A stretch of DNA of 64,000 nt from Symbiodinium natans (GCA_905221605.1 CAJNDS010000246.1:23501-87500), one strand, 5' to 3'. Numbered from the stretch's first letter, positions 30,881-42,126 are shown. Translations and numbers: made by a program. The notes: a model not told the origin generated them from the letters alone.

Positions 30881-31189
30881 ATCTTAGGAAACAGCATGAC
30901 ATGTGTGGCTTGACCTTGATTAGGAAGCAGCAGGACATGTTTTGCTTGAACTTGCGCTTGATTTTTGAGCTTGGATTGAATTGCTTGAGCATGTTGCGTT
31001 GGAACCTTGGGAAGATACATGCTTTGGCGCTTGCTTTGCGTGGGTGCATCATGTTTTTCATGGGGTGTTTTTCGCTTATGCAAGGGATTGGAGCGCTTTT
31101 CGGAAGCGCACGAAGGAATAGATCCGGAGCTCTGAGTGCTTTGGTTCTAGTAGCCTTTTGCTTTTGTTGCTCGAAGAGCAATACGATCC
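30881..31189 (+). repeat. LTR-like low-complexity segment
   Basis: Rich in GCTTGA/GAGCTTG and AGCATG strings like those of the LTRs at 24929 and 26394. It separates the copia protease from an unrelated ORF. Segments of the same style occur at 33060-33130 and 33500-33590, so the 30.9-33.6 kb interval may be another nested LTR element. No exact ends found. Confidence 0.35.
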
Positions 31190-31229
31190 ATGATGGGTGG
31201 CTCTCAGAGTGTCACGCCGGAAGTAGAGG

Positions 31230-32927
31230 GTGGAAGCCTCTGGGCCTACGGAAGAGGCCCCAGTTGGTGGAGAGGCGAGTGTTTCGCCAATGGTTGGCCC
31301 GTCGCTGGCGGAGGTGACGGTCCAGGAGCCAATTGGAGAGAAAGAGGTTCCATCAGCGGCTTCCTCGGGGGAAGTTCTTTTCCGTCATCCGGATCGGGAG
31401 GTGCCTTCGCCTACCGACTCCGAGAATTGGGGGCATTGGCGCCCCATTGCGGCGGACCCCGTGGAGCTTGCAGATTCCGATGTGCCGAGAATTACTCCGG
31501 TGGACACCGCGCAGCCACCATCCATTCCGGGACAACACCTGACGGCTTTGCATCATGCTTTGCTTTTCGATATGAGGAGGAGGATTGCCGAGGCTGCCGA
31601 GCTTGGGGTCCATTTGTACCCCGAGCCTGGGGAACCGATGCCCCAGCTTTCCCATTATTATGGGCCCCCAGCAGACCCAAGTGCCATTTACGATTCCCTC
31701 GCCATGGCCGGGACCATAGGCGAGGCCTATGTGGTGCAGCAGCTGGGGTCTCCGGCGATTACTCGCCAGATCTTTGGTGGGTCTGCAAATTTGGTTCGTC
31801 CCAGCGAATATGCAGCCCCGACTCCCTGGCACTCGGTGCTTCCACGGTTTCCGGAAGGTCCACATCCACCACAGGTACTTCCCGAACCTGTGCAAGAAGA
31901 GGGTCGCCGTCCCAAAAGATTTCGGGAGGTGGCCACCTCCACTGTGGATCAAGACTTGGCTGCAGAAGAACGCCTCCATCTTCTTCTCCAAGGCAAAGGC
32001 TTCTTCGAATGGGGGCTGAGGCCCCACGACGTCCTGTCAGCCATAGACAGGCTGGGCGCCGTTACCAAGGGCGCTGGAGGGCGCAACGATCGCCGAGAGC
32101 GCGAATGCTCCATAAGCGCAATGGGGTATCTTCAGCGGCTCCTCATCTACTTGCGCGCCTTTATCAGTGCAAAGGCGGGGGAACGCCCGTTGTTGGCCCT
32201 TCACGAGCCGCGTCTCTTCGAGGGACCGCGCTTTACGCGGTATCGCGACGAACGTGTCGCGTGGGGCGAGCTCACTACGAGTTTGAGGCTTCGAACGGAT
32301 GCTGCATTACAGTCGAAGGAGGCCAGCAATGCCCGCAGGGCCGCGCGAGATTCGCGCAGGAGGTTGAAGCCGAAGGCCCGTGCTGGTCCTGGTGGGTCTA
32401 CATCAGACGATTCGAGCTCCACCTCCATTTCGGCCGACGAAGACCTCCATGGCGAAGGCCCCGAAGAGGCGCTGAGATTTTGCTTGAAGTGCCGGGAGGA
32501 CAAAATCTCAGTCCAAGAGGCCCTTTGCCTCCCTACGCCAGAGACGGCACCACCGCCGATGGTGAAGCAAGCAGGAATGGGTGGTCGAGATCCTCCAGCT
32601 CCACCAATGGTTCCGGGAACTTCGGCTGCAACTCCGGGCCACCACGACGACGGGGACCTGCCCCTGGAGCCACCTTCTCCGGCTTCAACAGCCCCACCTG
32701 GGGATTCCATCGGCCGCCTTCTTCTTGGTCTTGGACAGACGGGCACGGAGCGCTCGTTCGTTCTTCCGCCGCCGCCACCGGCGGTAAAGGCGATGCCACG
32801 CCCCGCTTCGGGGCCCTCCATGCCAACGGTTCCCGAATCGGGAGCCCCATCTTCCAGCGGCTCGGGGAATGTCCCCAGCTTCGATGCGGTGGTGGCCGCT
32901 GCAAAGGAGACGATCAAGAAGGGATGA
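31230..32927 (+). CDS. Proline/alanine-rich retroelement ORF, possibly gag of a nested element
   Basis: 565 codons without a stop. The N-terminus is P/E-rich; a central helical part (DQDLAAEERLHLLLQGKGFF, RPHDVLSAIDRLGAV, GYLQRLLIYLRAFI) is followed by a basic/serine-rich linker (RRLKPKARAGPGG, DDSSSTSISADED). The C-terminus is P-rich and ends SFDAVVAAAKETIKKG. I chose this frame over an even longer overlapping one because it gives a natural composition with helical blocks and acidic residues. There is no zinc knuckle or known domain. Its place between the broken parts of a copia element suggests a nested insertion, but I cannot name its family. Confidence 0.45.
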   Translation: MEASGPTEEAPVGGEASVSPMVGPSLAEVTVQEPIGEKEVPSAASSGEVLFRHPDREVPSPTDSENWGHWRPIAADPVELADSDVPRITPVDTAQPPSIPGQHLTALHHALLFDMRRRIAEAAELGVHLYPEPGEPMPQLSHYYGPPADPSAIYDSLAMAGTIGEAYVVQQLGSPAITRQIFGGSANLVRPSEYAAPTPWHSVLPRFPEGPHPPQVLPEPVQEEGRRPKRFREVATSTVDQDLAAEERLHLLLQGKGFFEWGLRPHDVLSAIDRLGAVTKGAGGRNDRRERECSISAMGYLQRLLIYLRAFISAKAGERPLLALHEPRLFEGPRFTRYRDERVAWGELTTSLRLRTDAALQSKEASNARRAARDSRRRLKPKARAGPGGSTSDDSSSTSISADEDLHGEGPEEALRFCLKCREDKISVQEALCLPTPETAPPPMVKQAGMGGRDPPAPPMVPGTSAATPGHHDDGDLPLEPPSPASTAPPGDSIGRLLLGLGQTGTERSFVLPPPPPAVKAMPRPASGPSMPTVPESGAPSSSGSGNVPSFDAVVAAAKETIKKG

Positions 32928-32929
32928 TG

Positions 32930-33668
32930 GGGATCCAGAACCGTGGGCCCGGCTTGGAATGTATCATACCTTTCTTTTGTGTTCGGGATGGAGTCCTGGA
33001 CTACGCCTACGCGGCGCACCGAATTTCCTTTCGAGGAGAAAACAAGGATGTGAGTGCGTGGTTTCGTTTTCTTGAAACACATGTGAGGCATGAGTTGTTT
33101 GAGCTTGCTTTGCTGCTTGAATTGCTTGAGCTTGAGCTTGCTTGTGCCCAAAACCCCTTTGAAACGCACCAAATCCCGAACCTTAACTTCAACCCCAACC
33201 GAACCACCGCCAGCCTATACAGGAATGGTCTTGGGCCAGGACTGGATGTCATGGCCATCGTGGCCGTCTTGGGCTTCTGCAGTCTCTTGGGTGGTCTAGT
33301 GTTTTGGGGGTTCCACGCCTTGTTTGTCGAGTTTAAAAGGTGTTCCGTTGGAGAAAAGGATCGGAAGGTCTTTAGAGTGAGGCCGCGCAGGAAGGGCTGC
33401 AGTGTTAGGATCTTCTGTCGGGACAACTGGGTCCGAGTGCCTAGCTATAAGCAGTTTGTCTTGCGTAGGAAGGCCCCAAAACCCCAAACACGTACACGTT
33501 GCATGTTGAGCATGTTGTTTTGCAAGGCTTGCAGTGTGCTTGGGAGTGTTTGTGCTTGGCTTGGTGTGCTTGATCTTGTTGAAGAGGGCCCGCCGGCGAG
33601 CAGTCCATTAGTGTGTCATCTGCGGATGATGCACAGAGGACTGCCAGTGCCGGGACAAGGGACTAGAT
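32930..33668. other. Unassigned sequence between nested ORF and integrase
   Basis: No supported gene. It contains GAGCTTGCTT-type runs at 33095-33145 and GCATGTTGAGCATG near 33500, the same style as the LTR-like segment at 30881. Confidence 0.4.
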
Positions 33669-34650
33669 TTGGAAGCTCCTCGTGGTGGGGAGCCCGGGTC
33701 TTCGTCTTCGAGGGTCCCCGAAGGGGTTCCGTCACCGTCAAGTCCCGATTACGAGCCTTCTGAGCTTTCTGAAAGACCCCCCAACCCTCCAGAGAATCCA
33801 CCGGAACCGCCGGACAGTGGAGAAGAAGGATCTTTTAGGATTCCGTTGTCCTCAACCGCCTTGTCATCATCGTGCTCAAGGCCATTTCCCTTATGATTCC
33901 AACTGTGACTCATGCTGTTCGTCGAAGGGTCGTGTCCCCGCGCGTCGCTTGCGTCGCCGTCTGCAAAAAGAGAATCAGACTGTTGGTCTTGATTTTTTCT
34001 TTTTCGGCAAGCTAAGAGTCCTGTTGATGACGCACCTGGGTTCCAGGTATACTGTCAGTCTGCCCGCACCGAATCTCGAAGATCCACAATTGCTTGCCAA
34101 CATCAACAGAGTGCTGCGTGAAATGGGATTGGTAGGCAAAGCTGTGACCTTTAGAATGGATCAAGAAGGATCTATTATTGCTTTGGCTGAAAGACTGAGT
34201 AGGTCCCGAAACTGCCCCCACAGCGCAACCATTGTTGATGTGGTTTCAGGGTACAGGCCACAAGCCAAAGGTTCGATAGAACGACAAGTCGAATCGGTAC
34301 GCCAAGGCTTCTGGGCTGTGTGGTTGGACTTGGAGCGCCAAATTGCTCTAAAGAAGTTCCCTGGTCAAGATGCAGAGCTGGGTAAGTACCAGCTTCCCTT
34401 AGGGGGTCTCTTGTGGCAAGCCTGTGTGTTCTATGTGTCGAGGTGTTACAATCTGTGGTCCTCGAGCCACGGTGACTCCACCACCAGCATTGATTTGCTG
34501 CACGAGGAAATAGTTCACCGAACTAGAACGCTTCCCTTTGGTTGTGTGGTTCAGGCAAAAGTTAGCAAGTCGACCGCAGTTACCTTTAGATGCAAGTTGC
34601 CACAGTGGCACATTTTGGGCCAAAGAGCGACATTCGGAATACCCATGGTC
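33669..34650 (+). pseudogene. Ty1/copia integrase
   Basis: A proline/serine/glutamate linker (SPSSPDYEPSELSERPPNPP) leads, after a frame change near 33830, into the integrase. HFPYDSNCDSCCSSKGR is the remains of the HHCC zinc region. VGLDFFFFGKLRVLLMTH carries the first catalytic Asp (33991), RMDQEGSII the second (34159) and KGSIERQVESVRQGFW the Glu (34279). The D-D spacing is about 56 and the D-E spacing about 40 residues. A chromodomain-like end is not seen: the frame runs into an antisense LINE at about 34650 and stops at once. The RT/RNase H part of this element is absent from the window. Confidence 0.8.
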
Positions 34651-34654
34651 TGTT

Positions 34655-35661
34655 GATACATGGGCGCAAGTAAGTAGTGTTGGGCATCCAAGGTCGCAAT
34701 TACGTCTCCAATGTTGGCATTTTTGGGAGATATGGTGACACCTTGCGCACTTGCTTTGACTAAGGCCGAAAGAGGGTGTTTGACTTCGATACAGAGTCCG
34801 CCATCATTGCAACAGGGTTTGCAACGCTCCGTATCAACCCACCACGTGGGTAGCGCTTTGGGAAGCAGCATCCGCGGAATTGTATTCCAAAGGCGTGATG
34901 CAAGCTTGGGTATGTAATTTCTGTGCTTGGCACGCTGTGGTTTTTCACCCCATCCAGGGTGCCAGGTGCATTGCTCTTCCATGACATACCTGCGAATAGT
35001 GGCAATCCACGCAAGCAAGACTGCACAGAATTTTTTGTCAGCCTCTTCGTTGGCATTGGCTATGGGCAGAGCATTGCGACAGAGGGACTCTAACGAGGCA
35101 GTGCTAGCATAGCCCAGAGTGACTAATACAATAAAGAGTGGAGCTCTGGTAACAACACAGGCAGTAAGCCAGTGTTCAGTGGTGTTTGTTCCCCGGCCAC
35201 AAAGCAGGCAGTGGCTCTGTATGAAAGCACACTGATGTTCATGTGGTTGCGCCGCTCTGTATGTGATAGTTCTGAGTGGGGCGTCCGGCATTGCCGCGTC
35301 TTGCAGTAACGGAGCTTGACTGACATCACAACAAGGTAGCATGCCACCGATGATTTGGGCAAGGTCATCGGGGCAGCCTTGGTTGAGATGACAGTGTTTG
35401 CAAATAGGCTTTCGCCCGAATCCATTATCATATCGCAATTCCTTTCCCTGGCAAAATAGGCAGGATTTTGCCGATAGAAGGCATAAATAAGGTACTCCAT
35501 CCGGGCCAGGTGAGGAGTCCCAAGCCCCTGGAGCCGCAGAAAAGGGGCTACCTGCCCTAACCGCCTCACGGTGACCATACCCACAGCCAATGCGCGGCCC
35601 CAGTGGCTCCACATCGTGGGGGACATCCTCCGCCAATACAGCCGTGAAGCACTGCAAGGGG
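34655..35661 (-). pseudogene. LINE ORF2 3' part lacking the RT palm
   Basis: On the minus strand, after a stop at 35661, the sequence has DSSPGPDGVPY (RT finger block). It then passes within about 150 codons to CLLCGRGTNTTEHWLTACVV, the finger normally found after the RT. In between is a cysteine-rich piece (CLFCQGKELRYD ... ICKHCHLNQGC). Motifs A, B and C of the RT palm are missing, so roughly 1 kb has been lost. It ends inside or next to the copia integrase at about 34650, antisense to it. Confidence 0.7.
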
Positions 35662-35663
35662 GG

Positions 35664-37490
35664 CTAACAAGCCCCCCACACACCCCTAATGGCCTTGAAG
35701 AGTGCGCTCTCGTTTGGTAAATCAGCCGGCACGAAGGGGGCCCTTTGCGCATATGGCTGGAGGAGCTTGTCCCATTGATTATCATATTGGCACGGAAAGT
35801 GGTGCCAGAAAGCCCTGGTTGCTCTGAGTGCAGTATCGAACTGACTCATGGAGGTAATCAATTGGCCGTTTTCACTTCTAACCTGCTGTGAGTCGATGAT
35901 ACGTGGGCAGATTTTTCGAAAGGACTGCCATTTGAGCTTAGATTTGTCAACTTGCAAATCCCTTTGAGCAATAAGGGAACGTAGACTTGGCGTAGGAGCC
36001 GTTTTCAGCTGGAGCCGATTGAGGGCTTCTTGGAGCCAATGTCTGGGAAGTTCAGCCGACCCATTACTCGATGATGTGAAAGGAAGTATCGTAATGTGCT
36101 TGGCTAAGGAAGTAACAGTTCGCGCAGCAATGCCAATATTCGCACAAGAGTGTCTGTTCAATAGGCGCATAAGCTTCCTGATTAAGGCAGCAACCGAGTC
36201 GCCAGCTTGAGCACGCAGATTGGCGTGCCACAGAAAGCACATGGCTTTTTGTGCAGCGAGAGCATCAGAAGGACAGAGTCGCTTACCATTGCGTTGCTCT
36301 TCAACAAGGCGAGCTTTAGTGGTATTGATTAATTTGCGGAGAAGCAGGTGCGAAGGGCTGGTTTCAGCCGCCTCAATACCAGGTAAGTCAGTGGTTGCCG
36401 GCTGCACAGAAAACGCTGCTGCGGGAACAGTTCTAACAGGTATCGCTGCAACGTCCTTGTCAAGCTTATGCTTAGGCCGAAACCTAATTTTCACCAAATA
36501 ATGTCCTCCAGTTGCTTTCTTGTGCTTCCAAGAGTCAACGCAGACCCTAGAAGACACATAGAGTGTACTGGAGACAGGGTAATGGTCTAAATGGCTGATG
36601 GTAGAGCCCTGTTCAAAGGTCGGCTTGTCTGACTGGCATTCTATCATATCTCCTTGGGCAAGGAGGTGAGCATACTCGCCTTCTTTGTGCTGATTGACCG
36701 AATTGAAGTCACCACCAAGAACAACCATGTGTGTTGCTTCTTTAACAAAAGCGCTAAGCGCTGGGAAAAGCTTTCCCCATTGATCAGGATGCCAATAGAC
36801 CGAAAGAAGCCAATAACAAACAGACCTAAACTGAACCAAGGCCGCAAGGGCAAAGCCAGGCACTAGGTCAACGGTTTCCACGAGCTTGTAGTCCTGAGGC
36901 AAGCAAATTGCCACTCCTCCAGATTGTCCGGACTCCTTCCACACAGCAAGCGAGGCTACGGTATTTATTCTGGATGTCGCTTGTCTGAACCTTTGAAGGC
37001 ACGCTGCATTCCACTTAGTTTCCTGCAAAAGCACAGGCGTTTGGTGGGCCAAAGCATCGATTGTGTGGAGCTTGGCAAGCCCAATAGTGTCAAAGGTACA
37101 TAGAGAGGTGACATTCCAACTGACGACCGCCTGAAGTTTGCACGGCTCTTTTGGGATTGAGTCAAAATAAGGAATGAGCTTGTCAGCAATAAGATTCAGA
37201 GCAATCTCAATCTCTTCCGGCGGTAGCTGAAGATTAACAGCAGCAATAAGGTCGAAGGGTCGATTGGTGGTGAGCATAAGAGCTAATTTCAGCTCGCGGC
37301 TTGTGGGATAAGCGAGTGGCAAGTTGTATGCAAGAAGAATGCTATTGAGGGATCTAACGCGCGCACGATGTCTACGACAGGCAACATATGCGTTAAGGTG
37401 CTCAAGGAAGGTCAAGGACCTTACCTTGATCACCACATCACGAAACGAAATCATAATGACAACGGGTCCCTGTGGACCCCGTAATAGCAC
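35664..37490 (-). CDS. LINE ORF2 endonuclease part
   Basis: 608 codons on the minus strand. The EEP endonuclease is clear: SWNVTSLCTFD, VLLQETKWN, GGVAICLPQDYK, MVVLGGDFNSV, then ISHLDHYPV, giving the E, D, N, D and H pattern. After it, about 250 residues lead towards the RT (TSSSNGSAELPRHWLQEAL, SQFDTALRATRAFW), ending FKAIRGVWGAC at a stop. This is a different LINE family from the one at 2961, with weak likeness in the connecting region. Its product would nick target DNA for target-primed reverse transcription. The frame upstream continues, shifted, in 37451-37830. Confidence 0.75.
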   Translation of the reverse strand: MLLRGPQGPVVIMISFRDVVIKVRSLTFLEHLNAYVACRRHRARVRSLNSILLAYNLPLAYPTSRELKLALMLTTNRPFDLIAAVNLQLPPEEIEIALNLIADKLIPYFDSIPKEPCKLQAVVSWNVTSLCTFDTIGLAKLHTIDALAHQTPVLLQETKWNAACLQRFRQATSRINTVASLAVWKESGQSGGVAICLPQDYKLVETVDLVPGFALAALVQFRSVCYWLLSVYWHPDQWGKLFPALSAFVKEATHMVVLGGDFNSVNQHKEGEYAHLLAQGDMIECQSDKPTFEQGSTISHLDHYPVSSTLYVSSRVCVDSWKHKKATGGHYLVKIRFRPKHKLDKDVAAIPVRTVPAAAFSVQPATTDLPGIEAAETSPSHLLLRKLINTTKARLVEEQRNGKRLCPSDALAAQKAMCFLWHANLRAQAGDSVAALIRKLMRLLNRHSCANIGIAARTVTSLAKHITILPFTSSSNGSAELPRHWLQEALNRLQLKTAPTPSLRSLIAQRDLQVDKSKLKWQSFRKICPRIIDSQQVRSENGQLITSMSQFDTALRATRAFWHHFPCQYDNQWDKLLQPYAQRAPFVPADLPNESALFKAIRGVWGAC

Positions 37491-37830
37491 AGGTAAACAA
37501 CAGGTTGCCTGTCATAGACATAGATGCGCAATGCCCTCTCTTGTGTGGGGAGTGTAGGGGGAATGTTGTTGTGAGTGACAGTCTGTTGATACACCGTACC
37601 TTGCTTGTAGACGGTGTAGTGGACACCTCCAGCATCAATAACGAGATGAACAGCCTGCCGACACGGCAGGGCAAGTTTTGCAAAGCAGGAGAAGTCACGA
37701 AGGACTTCGCTTAGCCACGCCCCTTTCAAGCTGCATTCCGAGGATAAGGCTTGGCTGGCATATTCCTCGGCAAAGTAGGGAGTTAGGAAGAGCGCAAAAA
37801 GCTCCCTTTGCCCAAGGTGAGGGGCACAGA
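37451..37830 (-). pseudogene. Frameshifted N-terminal part of the antisense LINE
   Basis: The minus frame reads HLGQRELFALFLTPYFAEEY, LSEVLRDFSCFAKLALP, VHYTVYKQGTVYQQTV and VYDRQPVVYLCYYG. It then continues in the neighbouring frame as GPQGPVVIMISFRDVV of the 35664-37490 ORF, so there is one frame change near 37470. The LINE appears to end near 37830, where plus-strand homology of the next locus begins. No known domain in this part. Confidence 0.5.
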
Positions 37831-38392
37831 GGACTGTGTGGCCACAAGGTGCAATGCAGTTTCTTCTCCTTCGAAGATCAGGCACGGGTGGGAGCAGGCG
37901 CTTCGTGATGGGGCGCGTCTGTACTTCTTCTCGGAGTCTGGTACCTTCGGCAGCGGAGGCCACTCCTACGGCCACTCCGTTGACAGTGAGGAGTTGTTCC
38001 AGCTCACCCCAGGAGATTACGTGCACAAGGAGCTGACCAGGACAATTTGCGGTTTGGCGGACCCTCGGCTCGACCGAGCAGTCAGGGCGTCTTTAATGGG
38101 CGTCGCTTGTGGCTCGGTCCAACTGCCGGACCGTTCCCAAGCATTTGTCAAAGCGGTGCTGGGACGGCAAGTCACCCGGCAGGATATGGAGAAATTTCTC
38201 AAACTGCCGCCTGCGTCAAATCGGGGAATCATGGAATTGAGAGGTGAGTGCACGAGCATCCTACTGCAGGAAGCCAAACCTCACCTGACTGACTTGCCAG
38301 AGCTTGGTCCCGCGATGAAACTTGTGCTGGGCATGTGGCTTCCCCTCCTGCCACTTGAGCGTCTCGTTGATATGCTTGGCTACCAGTTCTGA
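37830..38392 (+). pseudogene. N-terminal part of helicase-associated locus X
   Basis: The frame gives RHGWEQALRDGARLYFFSES, GDYVHKELTRTICGLADPRL, LGRQVTRQDMEKFLKLPPAS, ELGPAMKLVLGMWLPLLPL and LVDMLGYQF, then TGA at 38390. In the inverted paralogue (about 45412) the same place reads LGYQFLAMASEAEV without a stop. The TGA is therefore a nonsense change, or the protein normally starts at the next ATG. Helical; no known domain. Confidence 0.45.
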
Positions 38393-40832
38393 GCCATGGC
38401 ATCAGAAGCAGAAGTTGAGGAGGAGCCTTCGGAGCAGTATCACTTCCCGGAGCAGGCAGCCGTCAAACGTGCCACCACACCCATTGCCGTCAAGCCGGGT
38501 GCCAATACTTCTCACCCCGGAATTGGCCGGGGTTCCTGGGCGGCGCAGAATGTGGTTTGCTGTCGCCGGCAAAGTACCTGCCAAGGGCACTGCGTTGCTG
38601 GTCACCTTGCGAGGCAGTCGTGACACGACCTACCCTGGTGTGTTCATTGAGCTTACCGCCCCTAAGAAGCTTCGTACCAACGCGGGCGAGACTAAAGCAA
38701 TGCAGCCCATAGACCTCACAATCGCCCTGCTGTTGTCTGATGATCAGCACAACCACTTGGTGAATCAACATACACTGCCCAGGGTATGCCCAAGGAGCGA
38801 CAGCATGTAGCTCTTGGAGTACCGCTGGAGGATTCCCCATTGGAAGCAATTCGCCAGCCATACTGGCTGCCGAATTTTCTCATTGACCTTGTGCTTGTTC
38901 TGCTCACCGGATTGGTTGTCCAAGGGCATTGGCATGACTCATGGGCCCATCTTATACACCCTCTAGTCAGGTCTTCAGGGGAAGGCATGGAGCGCAAGTC
39001 AGCCAGGCTTCTCAACCTGAGGGGCCCGGTTATGACGATCCTCTAAGTGGCCTCCTCGCAAGCTGGCTAGTGGAGGACAAAGTCTATGCCAAGGAATGGA
39101 CTCCGCAGTTGCTGGCTGGAATTCTAGCCACTCTGCCTGTTGCTCCGCTGCCCAGCCAAGAGGACGCCCGGACTCCTGCGCTGTGGCATGCGGAGCGTTT
39201 ACGCCTGAGCCCGGACTCGTTAAGCAATGAGCACGACCCAAGGAGCCGAGCCAGTGTCTTTGCACTTGCGGCGGGGCCGTCCTTCCTTTCGTGTCTTTGT
39301 GACACTTTTTGGGGGGCTGACGGTCATCTTGCGGCGTTAATTGGAGCCTGTTCTTACGGTTTGGGTGCCAATCGCTCCTCTGTCTTCATTACTGGTGCCC
39401 CTGGCAGCGGCAAAACACGCTCGTGTGCGTTCCTGGGAGTACTGGTTGCCTGCCTGACCAACAGGCTCACCCTTTACACCGCACATGGCAACGAGTCAGT
39501 GCGAGCCTACATCGAAGCCGTTGATCGGTTAACCGCTGCAAGCCACGATTTCGTCCGCAGTCGCATCATTCGCGTCCCGGCCAGCAAGGAAAAGGATACC
39601 TACAAGCTTCCTTTTGATGCACATGATGCGTACCGGGGACTCTTAGTTGCAGCGACACATGGGACTATAGTCGCTCGGCTCAGTTTCCCATACTCGGTGC
39701 TCACTAACAGGTTGAAGGATGTGGAGCTTCTGCTCAGGGATGAAGCACAGCAACTGGGCACACCTGGCTCCAACACCATTCTGGCTCACATTCGACACGC
39801 GCTTGATGTCATGATTGGGGATCACAGGCAGCCGGCGGGAGGATCCCGACCGAATTGCCACTATGTGACGGAGCTTTTGGAGCAAAAACATGCGGCCTTA
39901 ATGCCGTCCCGGTTGATCTGTATACGCCTGCCACGCTACCAGCAGCATTGCTCAGGCCTTAGCAAACGAATAATAGCGCCGGACCGTGGAAAAAAGGGCA
40001 AGGAGATATGCCTTCCTGGGGCAAGCCCAATTTGCACCCTGATTCTACGGAGTCTGGGTTCTCTGCCAACTCCATGCTGGAATCCATCTTTGTAAAGCCA
40101 AAGCAGGCCGAAACAGTCATGCAAGCCGCGGGACTCAAGGCTATTGTGGGTCCAGCCATCAATCTGTCGCTCTGCTCATCCATGCGCCTCCCCCCGGAAA
40201 TCTCTGCTGTCTTGTATGCCTGTCGATACTCGGAAGCTTGCCTTTTCGAGTTGAGGGGACAGGTTCCCTATCTGCGCATGCCACCAGGACCCAATTTACA
40301 GCATCTGCTTGCGCGACCGCTACGCAGCCCTGCTGGTAGGTGGATGGAGAGGTGTAGATGGGTCCGTGTGCCTGACCAGGATGAGAGTCAAAGCAAACTG
40401 GGCAATAGTTACGATCTCAGCTGGGTGCTGGTTGACACCTTCGGACACCAGGTTTTCGCGGGGGCGCCCATTGGGCTGGTCTCCCAATATGCCAAAATCG
40501 TGGTACAAATGAAGTTTCTGTTGCGTTCTAGTGTCCCAGAAGACCAGCTAGGCGAAGATCACATGAGCCTCATGGAAGCATGTCAAACATCCGAGGACTT
40601 CCCTTTAACAGGACTGCCACACTCTTGGAGCATTGGGGTCTTTAGGACTTTCCTTTCAAACAAGCTAGGGGCACTAAAACGCTACTTCATGGCCATCACC
40701 ACGGCCTGCTCCACTGGCCCCACCTTTAGCATCTGCGTTTTTGTTACCTGCCGGGCTTCCGGCTTCCTGTTCTTGATGTCCCTGCACAGCATAGCCGTAC
40801 GGATCTTGGCGAGCCTGGTGTTGGTCCGCTAA
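38393..40832 (+). pseudogene. Locus X: SF1-type helicase, several frameshifts
   Basis: MASEAEVEEEPSEQYHFPEQ opens the segment. A frame change and a loss of about 60 bases relative to the 44.6-45.4 kb copy precede WFAVAGKVPAKGTALLVTL and GVPLEDSPLEAIRQPYWLP. The helicase core starts at about 39390 with GAPGSGKTRS (Walker A), then LLLRDEAQQLGTP (Walker B, DEAQ, about 39739) and MIGDHRQPAGG (motif III, about 39817). After another frame change near 40005, NLSLCSSMRLPPEIS resembles motif IV. This order fits superfamily 1 helicases of the Upf1-like group. At least three breaks make it non-functional as it stands, unless some are introns. Whether the host gene was a cellular or an element gene cannot be told. 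Confidence 0.65.
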
Positions 40833-41366
40833 GGGCTGGGCGGTGGAGTACGCCGTGGCTCCAGCCTGGCCCTAAGGCTGCTCGTGGCTCGGTAGCCGCT
40901 GCCGTCAGTCCACCGCCGCGCCCACGCAGGGAGGCGTCGTGCACTGCGTGTGGCACGCCGAGGCAGGCCAAGGAGCTGCGTCTAGAGGAGGCTAACGCGC
41001 AGGAGGCCGGCCAGCCCTCAGTCTGCACCGAGTGGCTGCAAGCAGCTTCTTCCGAGCGGTACCCAGAGATGCATCGAGATGCGGACAGGGCCACGACCTC
41101 CCTACGCCCCCCCCGGCCGCGCAGCGTATACCGGCCTTTTCTGGCCGCAAAGAAAGTCGGCCCCTTGTCCTCCACAATACCGGCTCCCAGGAGCCGCCCA
41201 GGTCCAAGCCAAGGGGCCTGACGAGCCAAGCAGCGCCCGTGATCAAAGGGCTCCGAGCACTGAGTCTCCTTCCCATGGAAGTGAAACTTCTGTTTGCACC
41301 ATTTTGGGAGGAGCGTGAAGCCCAGGCCCTACATGTGCTTGCGTGATTCGACTCATCTGACGACGC

Positions 41367-41846
41367 ATGCAACAACTTCGAGCGTACAGGACCTATGAAG
41401 AGTTGCTGCTGCGCCTGCCACACCAGCTCCAGGAACCGGACACCTTATTGGACATTGCAGACACCCTCCTCCATCTGCCTGAGACCTTCCCGGCGGCCTA
41501 CCTGAAAATCTATGACCCCATCATCACGCAGTGCTTGCGACTTTCAGGGGCACTACAGCACATTGATCTGGCGGACATACTAGCATGCCAAATACCACAG
41601 CTGGAAAAAACCAGGCTGTCGGAATCTTTGGTCGGGTACGGGTTTCTGACTACTGCCCAGTACATCGCTGATCTTTTCTTTGCTGTCGCAGATGTGCCAG
41701 GGGTCAGCAATGCCAGCTTTCCGGCCATGCTGTGTTACTCCGACCCAGACTACTGGTTGGGGGCGCTTTTGCTAGCTTTTGAGTCTCACCAGAAGGGTCC
41801 CTTGGGACGAGCAGCCGGGCTGCCTGTAGTCGTGGGCTGGCCTTGA
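41367..41846 (+). CDS. Hypothetical helical ORF
   Basis: 159 codons: MQQLRAYRTYEELLLRLPHQ, TLLDIADTLLHLPETFPA, LQHIDLADILACQIPQLEK, GYGFLTTAQYIADLFF. The strongly helical, balanced composition looks like real protein, but I recognise no family. It lies on the same strand as, and downstream of, locus X and could be an exon of the same gene. Confidence 0.35.
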   Translation: MQQLRAYRTYEELLLRLPHQLQEPDTLLDIADTLLHLPETFPAAYLKIYDPIITQCLRLSGALQHIDLADILACQIPQLEKTRLSESLVGYGFLTTAQYIADLFFAVADVPGVSNASFPAMLCYSDPDYWLGALLLAFESHQKGPLGRAAGLPVVVGWP

Positions 41847-42126
41847 AGGCCTGGGCGGAGGCTGCCAGGCACACGAATCTGGAAACCGCCAGGTTAGCAC
41901 AGCAACCTGGCTTTAATGCGTTTGTCAGGATTTCGCTTCAAGGCTCGCAAACGCTTGGGCACCGCCAGTATCAAGAGTTTAGGCCAAATGTACCACCTGT
42001 TCATTTCCTCGATGCCATTCGGCAGGCCCTTGCTGCCTCCGTTGCAAACCAGGACATTGAACACTTCTGGTCCGTCTACAATTTGGAGTGGCCTGAACCG
42101 CAAGGGTTGCGGTTTTCCTCCGGCGC

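Noticed and set aside
31190-33763. An 857-codon open frame, longer than the one annotated here
   Set aside because: It overlaps the 565-codon frame in another register and is rich in G, R, S and W from GC-rich codons of the neighbouring frame, without helical or domain-like blocks. I treat it as a shadow frame.
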